DNA of 64,000 nucleotides from Serpentinicella alkaliphila (GTDB lineage: Bacteria > Bacillota > Clostridia > Peptostreptococcales > Natronincolaceae): NCBI RefSeq assembly GCF_018141405.1, contig NZ_CP058648.1, forward strand, positions 573,001 to 637,000. Direction: 5' to 3'. This document shows positions 56,609 to 64,000 of the stretch, in pieces. Made by a program: the position numbers and the translations under genes. The stretch's first letter is position 1. Each line of letters opens with the position of its first letter. The notes beneath the pieces are model-generated. The model searched no databases. It had not been told where the DNA came from and saw only the letters and a program-made list of their open reading frames with translations.

Positions 56609-58591
56609 TCATCCACCAATTAATTGCAGAATAGACTGTGGTCTTTGATTAGCTTGAGCTAACATTGCAGTACCAGACTGCATTAAAATGTTAAGCTTAG
56701 TAAACTCTGACATTTCTAAAGCCATATCCGCATCTTCAATTCTAGATAATGCTGCTGTTAAGTTTTCTGTAGTATTATCTAAGTTAGCTGCTGTATATTC
56801 TAATCTATTTTGAATAGCTCCTAAAGCTCCTCTAAGCTGTGCAACCTTTAAGATAGCATTATCATATACAGTAATAGCCGCTGTTGCTCTGTCTTCTGTG
56901 GATACGTCTAGGGCATATTCAATAACTCCTTCAGAAAGACCATTTGTAACCTCGATTACACTTCTGAAGGCTGAGCCCTTGACTCCAGTATTACCCTCTG
57001 GAGTAGTCCAGCTAATCCCAAGTTTAGTTGCACGAATGTCTCCAATAGACAATCTAAAGCCTTGGCCTTGATTAGGTCCAATTTGTAAATTAGTTATAAA
57101 TTCCTTTGGTGTACCTTCAATAAAGATTGCTTGTCCTTTAAAACCTTCTGCATCTGCAGTTACTATTAATCTTTGTGGAACATCAGGATCAACATCAAGA
57201 TCCACTCCAGCAAACCCTAGTCCAGATAACTCACTAACTAAGCTTTCTATAGTCTTTGAGTTTTGTCCATCTGCCAAGTTAATAGGTCTATTAGAACCTG
57301 TGTACGGCCCTATTCTACTATCATAGAACTCGATTTTTTCGTTTCCTATTGTTAGAGTTGACCCTATTTCAGGTACATCGTTAAAATAAAAACATCCGAC
57401 AGCATTTCCCGTGTCTCTTTCTGCCTCGCCTCTTACAATAAGATTATCTGCAACTGTAGTCCCGAAAATTGCATTTAATATATTATCAGTTCCGGTAATT
57501 TTTACTTCACTGGCCCCCCCAATGGAAGTCGTTCTAAATTCTATTGTCCCTGCATCTGTCCAAACCGCATCCCCTAAATCCCCTAGAGCGTTATTAAAGG
57601 CCTCTAATAAACTAGTAGTAGTTGCATTTTGTGCTGTACCATCTAATTTATTAAGGTTCACAATTCTCTCCTTACCATCAACCCAAATTGAAAGTTGTTG
57701 GGATGTTAGGTTTCCTAATGCCGCTACTTGTGAGTCCCCATTATCACCAACTAATGTAACAGGAGTATTATCTACAGTAATACCACCAAAACGTGAGGCA
57801 GCTGAACTTTCCACCTCCACATCATTAGCATTGGCCCCTATACTTGTAGCAGTTACCCTAAAATCACCAACTCCAGGCCCAGCACTTAAAGTTACACCTG
57901 GAATTGTTAAAGCTCTAATCGCATCCCTAAAATCCTCTTCATCTGCAAGTCCGGTTCTATTTATAGTAACATTTGCTCCAGTAACTGGCGTACCTAAATC
58001 ATGAAAACCAATAACGAATCCATTAATAGTTAATGTATCTCCATTTTGCGGTAAATCAGAAGCATTTACACTGAATACCCCAGTTGCTGCTATACCAAAG
58101 GGTTTTCCAGAAGTGAAAGTTGCGGGTGCTCCTGTGGACATTCTATGTACAGTAGTATTTGAATTAGGTGCCATATTTCCTCTTAATATATTTCTTGTAT
58201 TAAATTCCGTACCATTTGCAATTCTATTTACTTCAGAAGTTAATTGGTTAATTTCATCTTGAATAGCTTTTCTATCTTCATCAGTTGATGTTCCATTTGC
58301 AGATTGTACTGCAAGCTCTCTCATCCTTTGTAGCATAGAGTGAACTTCGTTCATTGCACCCTCTGCAGTTTGAATTAAAGAAATACCATCTAAAGTATTT
58401 TGAGATGCCTTCTTTAGACCCCTTACTTGAGCTTTCATCTTTTCAGATATTGCCATTCCTGCAGCATCATCTGCAGCTTTATTTATTTTTCTTCCTGAAG
58501 AAAGTCTCTCTAATACTCCAGAAGATTTATTCGTATTATGACTTAAAAGTCTGTGTGCATTTAATGCTGGTATATTATTATTAATTCTCAT
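56609..58591 (-). CDS. fla: Flagellin with large central domain
   Basis: 660 residues, much longer than common 270-residue clostridial flagellins. The N-terminal D0/D1 part MRINNNIPALNAHRLLSHNT to about 150 and the C-terminal D1/D0 part (LRGALGAIQNRLEYTAANLD to LAQANQRPQSILQLIGG) are conserved. Residues about 165-560 form the variable exposed domains, with at least two related segments (GDTLTINGFVIGFHDLGTPV and GSTLTIGNEKIEFYDSRIGP), suggesting an internal duplication. Secreted by the flagellar export system with FliS help. A sigma-D promoter lies upstream, and AAGGGGGAT is the ribosome binding site. Confidence 0.95.
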   Translation of the reverse strand: MRINNNIPALNAHRLLSHNTNKSSGVLERLSSGRKINKAADDAAGMAISEKMKAQVRGLKKASQNTLDGISLIQTAEGAMNEVHSMLQRMRELAVQSANGTSTDEDRKAIQDEINQLTSEVNRIANGTEFNTRNILRGNMAPNSNTTVHRMSTGAPATFTSGKPFGIAATGVFSVNASDLPQNGDTLTINGFVIGFHDLGTPVTGANVTINRTGLADEEDFRDAIRALTIPGVTLSAGPGVGDFRVTATSIGANANDVEVESSAASRFGGITVDNTPVTLVGDNGDSQVAALGNLTSQQLSIWVDGKERIVNLNKLDGTAQNATTTSLLEAFNNALGDLGDAVWTDAGTIEFRTTSIGGASEVKITGTDNILNAIFGTTVADNLIVRGEAERDTGNAVGCFYFNDVPEIGSTLTIGNEKIEFYDSRIGPYTGSNRPINLADGQNSKTIESLVSELSGLGFAGVDLDVDPDVPQRLIVTADAEGFKGQAIFIEGTPKEFITNLQIGPNQGQGFRLSIGDIRATKLGISWTTPEGNTGVKGSAFRSVIEVTNGLSEGVIEYALDVSTEDRATAAITVYDNAILKVAQLRGALGAIQNRLEYTAANLDNTTENLTAALSRIEDADMALEMSEFTKLNILMQSGTAMLAQANQRPQSILQLIGG

Positions 58592-58665
58592 TTAACATTT
58601 ATCCCCCTTGCATTTTCATTAGTATTTATGATATTTAATGTTCACCTTTTAAACTCTTATTACAT

Positions 58666-58693
58666 ATATCGACTAATTTCTAAAAAATCTTTA
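58666..58693 (-). promoter_or_regulatory. SigD (sigma-28) promoter of the flagellin gene
   Basis: On the minus strand TAAA (58690-58693) is followed by 16 bp and GTCGATAT (58666-58673), matching TAAA-N14-16-GCCGATAT with one mismatch. It is about 75 bp upstream of the ATG. Confidence 0.85.
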
Positions 58694-58700
58694 ATTATTA

Positions 58701-58985
58701 TTAAAAGAAAGATTTCTTATTACTACCTTTCTCCTTATCTATTCCTTCTACAAAAACTAATATTTGTGCAACTAATTCATACAGTTCCTCTGGTATCTCT
58801 GTCCCTACTTTAAACTGAATCAACTCCTTCACCAGCCTTTCATCTTCATATATGAATACTTCATTTTCTTTAGCTTTCTGTAGAATATTCTCTGCAACTA
58901 CACCCTGTCCCGTTGCAGTAATTTTAGGAGCATTATCCTTTGCTAAGTTATATTTTAATGCAACTGCTTTTTTCATTTTTTCCAT
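58701..58985 (-). CDS. FlhB cytoplasmic-domain homologue (YlqH/FhlB-like)
   Basis: 94 residues equal to the C-terminal cytoplasmic domain of FlhB/EscU: KKAVALKYNLAKDNAPKITA at the start and FIYEDERLVKELIQF, then the end helix EIPEELYELVAQILVFVEGI. The NPTH autocleavage site and membrane part are absent. Such short forms follow a FliK-like gene in Bacillus (ylqG-ylqH) and here too. It probably assists hook-length control of flagellar export. Confidence 0.9.
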   Translation of the reverse strand: MEKMKKAVALKYNLAKDNAPKITATGQGVVAENILQKAKENEVFIYEDERLVKELIQFKVGTEIPEELYELVAQILVFVEGIDKEKGSNKKSFF

Positions 58986-58993
58986 ATCATCAC

Positions 58994-61900
58994 CTAGATT
59001 TTAATGTCTAATTTTGTTCTATTGAGGTTCCCGCTATCATTTGTCTCTGGTAAAATTTCTAGTATATTGTTCTGTTCACTTATGTTATATGAAATATCCT
59101 TAAGCTCATATCCTAGTTGCTTTAAGGTATTAGAAATCTTATCGGTATATTTCTCTATATAGGCCTTATCCTCATGGGCTTGTAGACCCATCTTCATAAC
59201 TACCCTCTTATGATTAACCCCTACATATATATTCAAGTTACCCATATTGTTTGTGTCAAAGTTTAATAATATGGACATATTATTAGGGTCAATTTTTTTG
59301 CTGCCTTTTTTGTTGTTCATAACATAAAGTTGAAGGTTTTTCAGTTGGTCGTTAAACATATATGGCACTTGATAAACATTATCCTCTTTATTAAGTTTAA
59401 CCTGAAGTTCTAGGGAATCAAAAAGCTTTTCTCCTACTTGTCTTAACTGATCCTTTGTTTCTTTTTCTAATAAGTGTGACTTGCTTTCGATTGATTGCAA
59501 TACTTTCCCTAAATCATGATATGGTTTTTCAGGTATCCCTTTTCCTGTTTTTAAGCTTATTGATAAATCATTTAGTATATCTTTTAAGCTTGCAGCTAAT
59601 TCTTTAAATCCTTCCTTACCTTCAGCACCCTTTAGTATATTTAAAATTTCATTTATATTACTCCCTATCTGCTCTTTGTTACCTAAAAAGTTGAATAGTC
59701 CAGTTACCTCTTTTAAATTTACTGGCAGGGCATTTTTCATCAATAGAGATATAATACTATCCCTATGACCTTCCTTTATATTACTGATATTTTTTATTAA
59801 GCTTTGGATGTCTGGTTTCTTTTCATTATCATATGGTTTTGCTAGCTCTTTAATATCTAATGATAATATATCCTTAGTTTCCATTGTAATTTTATTAAAA
59901 TTATCTGTAATATTCTCTAGAGCAAACTCTAATTGTTTATGCTTTTCATGTAAATTTAACAAATTTGTAGTATTTAAAGGAATATTATTTTGAATTAAAC
60001 TCTTTGCATATTGCTTAATATTTATATCCTCAGATAGTTGACCTAGTTTTACTGCATTTTCATTTATATAGGCATTAATTCTACTTTCTATTTCCGGGCT
60101 TATTACTCTAGGCATATTAATAGTTGTTTTTGTTTCAGTTATCATATCCATTTGCTTTATATAGTCTTCTTTAGATATTAGGCCGTCTAAAAACTGTTGA
60201 CTTAGTTTTAAGGCATTGAGGGTCATCGGAAGCTTATTATTTATCTGATATGATAAGGTATCAATCTCTATAGAACTTATAGTTTCAATAATATTAAGCT
60301 TTTCAAATCCTGTCTTAAATAAATCACTTTCATCTAGGTTTACAACTGGACTTAAATTTTGCTCATATTCATTAATAAATTGAGAGAGCTTTACTAATTC
60401 TAATCCCTCAAGTTTTATATTTTCCTTAGATGCCCTAATAGCCATTTGAACTGATAAATTATCTTTTATATACTTTAAACTGTTATTTGTACTTTGAAGC
60501 TCACTCATACCATTTGAGTCTAATGCTTTTAGCTCTTGCTCTGTACTAATCACTTCTTTATTTTCTACCACTCTATTACTTAGGCTTTCTAAAGTAATCG
60601 GTCTTTTCAAATTGATCTCTCGAGCTATGGTTTCATCATTTACATTTTTAACCCGATCAATTAAATTAGATAACTTAAAGCTATATGGAATACCTACTTT
60701 TATTTCACTGCTTTCATTCTCTATGGATTCTACAACCTTATTTTCTATCTGTGGCTTCAATAGTCTATTTAAGGTCTCTAGTTTTATATCTCCACCCCTT
60801 TTGATAAGGTTAATTAATTGTTGATCATCCATTTTCTCCAATACTTTTACTATTTTTTCTACCTCTATTGTTTTATCTAATTTGTCTTTTTCTACTACTT
60901 CCTGTCTATTTATTTCCTGATCTATGTTTTTTAGCTTTTCTGCTATTTCTCTAATATCTATCTTTTCTATTTCTAGTCCAGCTTTTATTAAAATAGATGC
61001 CTTGTCCCCACTTACCAGACCTGTAAGTTCTTTAACTGCATCCTTAAGCCCTTTTATTAATTTAATATTTTCCTTTGTTAAATCAAGCCCCTGCTTTACA
61101 ATGTTTTTTGAAAGATTAACCGTGTCTTCTGAAATCTCTATCTCTTCTCTGCTCAATAAAGTTTTAATATCATCCTCTAATAATCTTAAGTCCTTTTCGC
61201 TAACCTTCGGGCTAATATTTAAACCTTCATATGCTCTATTTGCATAGGAAGCCATCGTACCAATTGATTGAATCGAACCTTTAATAATGTTATTTTTTAT
61301 TTTATAAAGGTTATCTATTGAAGTAGTAACTTTATTTTTTACTAATTCGATTAATGTCTCTTCTTTTATCGACTGTATATCATCAACTTTATTTAAAATA
61401 TCATTAATTCTATATATATTTTCTTTAGTTATTTCTACACCAGATTTATGTAGGGACTTAATAGCATCGACAACATCTTTACCCATTTTACTACCAAATA
61501 TTTTTATTGATAATTGCTCTGCCTCTTCTGTTTTCATTTCCTTTTTAAACTTAAATAAATCTGAAAATGAAAAACTCTTTTTCTCATTTTTAACATTCTC
61601 TATTTCCTCAGCTATCTTTTGAATAGAATCATTTTGTATGTTAACATTCTTTTCTATTAGCTTAATTGCTGTATCATAGTCTAATCCATCTATTAATTTA
61701 TTTAACTGTCTCTTAATTGCAACAAAGGACTGAATATTGCTTTTATTAATAGTCAGATTAAACTTTTCAAGTGCCTTCAATGCCTCTTCAGACTCACTAG
61801 TCTCTGGTACTTGTAAAGCTCTTAATATATTAATTGACTTTTCGTCCTCTATATTACTTGCTTCTTTATCTACAACCTCTGATTTTTCTATATTACTTTT

Positions 61901-62104
61901 ATCTATAACTACTGTATCTCCAATTTCAGCAGAGATTTCCTCTTTAAGTTTAACTTCCAATGTTTTGTTACCACCTAAATCAAGTTTTACATTGCTTCCA
62001 TTTATATCTACTAAAACCCCTCTTATTTTAGAGGAGCTAGGAATTTTATCATAGGAATGTTTAAATACCCTTAAAAGGGATTGACCAAAAATCTGATTCA
62101 TCAA
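58994..62104 (-). CDS. Giant FliK-like protein with repeated helical modules
   Basis: 1036 residues. The N-terminal part (IRGVLVDINGSNVKLDLGGN) suggests a small beta domain. Residues about 115-810 contain at least eleven degenerate modules with a common pattern (long helix, turn, I/L-x-[TN]-x-x-[NS]-L), for example LIQNNIPLNTTNLLNLHEKH, LIKRGGDIKLETLNRLLKPQ and INNKLPMTLNALKLSQQFLD. The end (LQLYVMNNKKGSKKIDPNNM, then GNLNIYVGVNHKRVVMKMGL) resembles the FliK/Flg_hook C-terminal domain. FliK measures hook length and switches export specificity. The following gene is FlhB-like, as in ylqG-ylqH. The size is unusual. Confidence 0.8.
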   Translation of the reverse strand: MMNQIFGQSLLRVFKHSYDKIPSSSKIRGVLVDINGSNVKLDLGGNKTLEVKLKEEISAEIGDTVVIDKSNIEKSEVVDKEASNIEDEKSINILRALQVPETSESEEALKALEKFNLTINKSNIQSFVAIKRQLNKLIDGLDYDTAIKLIEKNVNIQNDSIQKIAEEIENVKNEKKSFSFSDLFKFKKEMKTEEAEQLSIKIFGSKMGKDVVDAIKSLHKSGVEITKENIYRINDILNKVDDIQSIKEETLIELVKNKVTTSIDNLYKIKNNIIKGSIQSIGTMASYANRAYEGLNISPKVSEKDLRLLEDDIKTLLSREEIEISEDTVNLSKNIVKQGLDLTKENIKLIKGLKDAVKELTGLVSGDKASILIKAGLEIEKIDIREIAEKLKNIDQEINRQEVVEKDKLDKTIEVEKIVKVLEKMDDQQLINLIKRGGDIKLETLNRLLKPQIENKVVESIENESSEIKVGIPYSFKLSNLIDRVKNVNDETIAREINLKRPITLESLSNRVVENKEVISTEQELKALDSNGMSELQSTNNSLKYIKDNLSVQMAIRASKENIKLEGLELVKLSQFINEYEQNLSPVVNLDESDLFKTGFEKLNIIETISSIEIDTLSYQINNKLPMTLNALKLSQQFLDGLISKEDYIKQMDMITETKTTINMPRVISPEIESRINAYINENAVKLGQLSEDINIKQYAKSLIQNNIPLNTTNLLNLHEKHKQLEFALENITDNFNKITMETKDILSLDIKELAKPYDNEKKPDIQSLIKNISNIKEGHRDSIISLLMKNALPVNLKEVTGLFNFLGNKEQIGSNINEILNILKGAEGKEGFKELAASLKDILNDLSISLKTGKGIPEKPYHDLGKVLQSIESKSHLLEKETKDQLRQVGEKLFDSLELQVKLNKEDNVYQVPYMFNDQLKNLQLYVMNNKKGSKKIDPNNMSILLNFDTNNMGNLNIYVGVNHKRVVMKMGLQAHEDKAYIEKYTDKISNTLKQLGYELKDISYNISEQNNILEILPETNDSGNLNRTKLDIKI

Positions 62105-62273
62105 AGACCACCTTCCTTCAACATATTTATCGACAGTTCTACTCTACATCTTTAATAAATGGATTTTCATATTTAAAAACTGAATAATTTGTACTATATT
62201 GCCGATATATTAATTGAGTTGATTAAAATCATGCTTTAATGTAGAATTATATGCAAAGAGGTGATAAGTAACT

Positions 62274-62720
62274 ATGAATGGAATTAACGCTATTAATCCT
62301 AATGATCCAATTAGTTTTATAGACAATGCACCAAAACGAAAAGATATTCAGAAGCAGGAATTTATAAATAAGTTTCAAAATGTGCAGTCAGAGCAGGTTA
62401 GAGCTCATTTAGAGTCTCTTTATACTAAAATAGTAGAACAGTCTGAGAAGGTTGGAGAAAGGATTCACCTTAGTGAGGTAGTTAAATACAAGCAGCTTGT
62501 TAGAGAGTTTCTTGATGTTGCCACAAAAAATTCCCATAAGTTTACTAAGCAAAACTTTTTAGATAGAAGGGGCCGTCATAGAGTATACGGAATTGTAAAG
62601 AGAGTGGATAGGGAACTAGAATCTCTTACTAAAGATTTTTTAAACCAAGAAAATGATAGAATATCTATAGTTAAAAGATTAGATGATATAAGGGGTTTAC
62701 TCTTAGATATATTTATGTGA
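62274..62720 (+). CDS. YaaR family (DUF327) protein
   Basis: 148 residues. Coil-forming start to about 35, then the conserved HLESLYTKIVEQSEKVGERI and LSEVVKYKQLVREFLDVATK, ending RDLDDIRGLLLDIF-like SIVKRLDDIRGLLLDIFM. The function is unknown; YaaR-type genes often occur near flagellar or dnaX-region genes. It is divergent from the FliK-like gene and has AGAGGTGA before the ATG. Confidence 0.88.
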   Translation: MNGINAINPNDPISFIDNAPKRKDIQKQEFINKFQNVQSEQVRAHLESLYTKIVEQSEKVGERIHLSEVVKYKQLVREFLDVATKNSHKFTKQNFLDRRGRHRVYGIVKRVDRELESLTKDFLNQENDRISIVKRLDDIRGLLLDIFM

Positions 62721-62758
62721 AAAAGCTAAGTTTTAATAAACGAGGCTTTATTTTTTTG
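62721..62758 (+). terminator. Intrinsic terminator after yaaR-like gene
   Basis: AAAGC-TAA-GTTT-TAAT-AAAC-GAG-GCTTT followed by ATTTTTTTG, directly after the stop codon. Confidence 0.8.
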
Positions 62759-62836
62759 CATAATTATGGAACCCATTCTATTTTAGGTTCGTCTATATAA
62801 GTAATAAAACTAAAATAATAAAAGGAAGTGGTGTAA

Positions 62837-63508
62837 ATGAAAAAAACTATAACTATATGTATAACTTTTCTGCTTTTATTTACTAGTTTTGTATTTGCTT
62901 CAAAGGACGATGTTAGCCTTACGGAATATACATTACTTGTTGAAGGCCAATCTATTCAATTCGATGTTCAACCCCAATTCATTTATGGAAAGCTTATGCT
63001 CCCACTTAGAACGACACTAGAAAAAATGGATTATATAATTACTTGGAACAATGAGGAAAGAGCAGTTGAATTAAGTAAAGGTGTAAACTATGCAAAGGTT
63101 TTCATAGGTAAAAACTCATATTTTAAACATAAAATGGCACCCTTTACCCTAAGCTCTGAACCAATAATTGTTGATGGAAGAACCCTAGTACCAATAGAAT
63201 TTTTCCATGAGGTTTTAAATATCTATTTTGAAATAGAGAATAGTCAAATCACTTTTTATCCAAATGAAGATGTAGATACCTTAGTTACTCATATGGGTTA
63301 TGTATCTAAAATTAATGAGGCTGAAAATACAGTTGAATATCACCTATCTAATGATAAAGAAGACGAAGTACATTTAATTATTCATGCAACAAAAGAAACT
63401 ATTTTCCAAAATACAATTAAAGAAGGAGACTTCATTAGAACGGTTAGCCCTCCCATAATGTTATTAAGCTACCCTGGGCAAACTCGTGGGATAATAATCT
63501 ATAAATAA
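62837..63508 (+). CDS. Secreted protein with copper-amine-oxidase-like N-terminal domain
   Basis: 223 residues. A signal peptide (MKKTITICITFLLLFTSFVFA) is followed by a domain with VQPQFIYGKLMLPLRTTLEK, WNNEERAVELSKGV and DGRTLVPIEFFHEVL, the cell-wall type amine-oxidase-N domain common in clostridia. No catalytic amine oxidase domain follows; residues 150-223 are a beta-rich tail of unknown role. It is probably exported to the cell wall. AAAGGAAG precedes the ATG and a bidirectional terminator follows. Confidence 0.85.
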   Translation: MKKTITICITFLLLFTSFVFASKDDVSLTEYTLLVEGQSIQFDVQPQFIYGKLMLPLRTTLEKMDYIITWNNEERAVELSKGVNYAKVFIGKNSYFKHKMAPFTLSSEPIIVDGRTLVPIEFFHEVLNIYFEIENSQITFYPNEDVDTLVTHMGYVSKINEAENTVEYHLSNDKEDEVHLIIHATKETIFQNTIKEGDFIRTVSPPIMLLSYPGQTRGIIIYK

Positions 63509-63522
63509 ACCTATTTAATAAA

Positions 63523-63572
63523 ACAATAAAGAAAGGATAATATCGGTCTGGATGTTATCCTTTCTTTATTGT
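63523..63572. terminator. Intrinsic terminator after the secreted-protein gene
   Basis: ACAATAAAGAAAGGATAA (63523-63540) pairs perfectly with TTATCCTTTCTTTATTGT (63555-63572). Confidence 0.9.
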
Positions 63573-63653
63573 AATAGTGTTTTAACTTATACATTTAGGG
63601 TAAAATTCTTATATCAGTGTTATGGTAGTTATAGGTAAAAGGGGGATGGGTTT

Positions 63654-64000
63654 ATGCATTTAAATAGATTTACAAAACTCCTAGTTAGTTTTTTTATTGG
63701 TGTTATTACAATTATTATTACATCCTCTCAGCCCTCAGCACTCAATAGTATAAATAATGAACCTACTCCCAAAATTTCTGAAAGAGTTATTATTGTAGGG
63801 GATGATATTGATTATCCACCCTTTAGTTATTTAGATAAGGATAATCGTCCTACAGGTTTTAATATTGAGTTAATTCAGGGAGTTGCCAAAGTTATGGGAT
63901 TCGAAGTTGAATTTCAATTACGTAATTGGAATGAGACCAAGAATAATCTTAGAGAAGGGAAAATAGATATAATATCTGGTATGTTTTACTCAGCCGAAAG
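63654..64000 (+). CDS. Solute-binding-domain (SBP_bac_3) protein, N-terminal part
   Basis: About 115 residues are visible before the right edge. A hydrophobic segment (LLVSFFIGVITIIITSS) acts as signal or anchor. Then IIVGDDIDYPPFSYLDKDNR and PTGFNIELIQGVAKVMGFEV follow, the start of the family-3 solute-binding fold, and GKIDIISGMFYSAER. The start at 63654 has AAGGGGGAT upstream. It is either a free amino-acid-binding protein or, since no lipobox is seen, the sensor part of a histidine kinase or diguanylate cyclase. Confidence 0.85.
   Translation, partial: MHLNRFTKLLVSFFIGVITIIITSSQPSALNSINNEPTPKISERVIIVGDDIDYPPFSYLDKDNRPTGFNIELIQGVAKVMGFEVEFQLRNWNETKNNLREGKIDIISGMFYSAE

Overview
The window is AT-rich DNA from an anaerobic, spore-forming, flagellated member of the Clostridia, and the gene set resembles Alkaliphilus-like organisms (inference from gene content only). 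The signs are two 2x[4Fe-4S] ferredoxins, EtfAB with butyryl-CoA-dehydrogenase-type enzymes, the redox repressor Rex, an NAD-type glutamate dehydrogenase, spore genes (CotF-like coat proteins, YpeB, YtvI), flagellar genes, AGGAGG-type ribosome binding sites and a CIRCE operator before groESL. No rRNA, tRNA or CRISPR array was found.

Layout. 0-8 kb is purine metabolism, all on the minus strand: a guanine/PRPP tandem riboswitch, pbuG and purK-E-C-S-Q, then guaA and guaB. A separate promoter-to-terminator RNA unit of unknown class lies upstream of guaB. 8-18 kb is mixed: a broken nitroreductase, a hotdog thioesterase, an Fe-S aldo/keto reductase, small spore proteins, groESL, a DUF554 membrane protein, an OGG1-type glycosylase, ypeB with a nonsense codon, and a CheW-like protein. 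18-21.5 kb is a nested transposon: a dead IS1634-family element inside an IS91-like transposase gene, flanked by a 113-bp direct repeat. 21.6-33 kb is fermentation and redox: gdh, ferredoxins, two acyl-CoA dehydrogenases each behind a candidate sigma-54 promoter, etfBA, the rotted remains of a third acyl-CoA dehydrogenase upstream of etfB, rex and a lactate permease.

33-50 kb holds an ABC-F ATPase, an intergenic array of DnaA boxes, tsaD, a MacAB-like exporter operon split by an IS110-family element, rimI-tsaB-tsaE, an MFS transporter and tex (one internal stop). tsaD, tsaB and tsaE together supply three of the proteins for the t6A37 tRNA modification. 49.5-54.5 kb is a decaying accessory zone: an IS200/IS605 element with broken tnpA and intact tnpB, a ClC pseudogene, ytvI and a second tnpB relic. 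54.5-62.7 kb is a CNNM-type membrane protein followed by flagellar genes (fliS, a large flagellin with a sigma-D promoter, an FlhB C-terminal homologue, a FliK-like giant, yaaR). The window ends in a secreted protein and the start of a solute-binding-domain protein.

The points most worth checking are: the abutting guanine/PRPP aptamers that share two bases; five DnaA boxes in helical phase plus two more far from any dnaA gene; the sigma-54-like elements before both acyl-CoA dehydrogenases with a large palindrome upstream of one of them; the third, decayed dehydrogenase; the 113-bp target duplication; and the orphan RNA upstream of guaB. Many genes carry one or a few disabling lesions, which could be true decay or sequence error.
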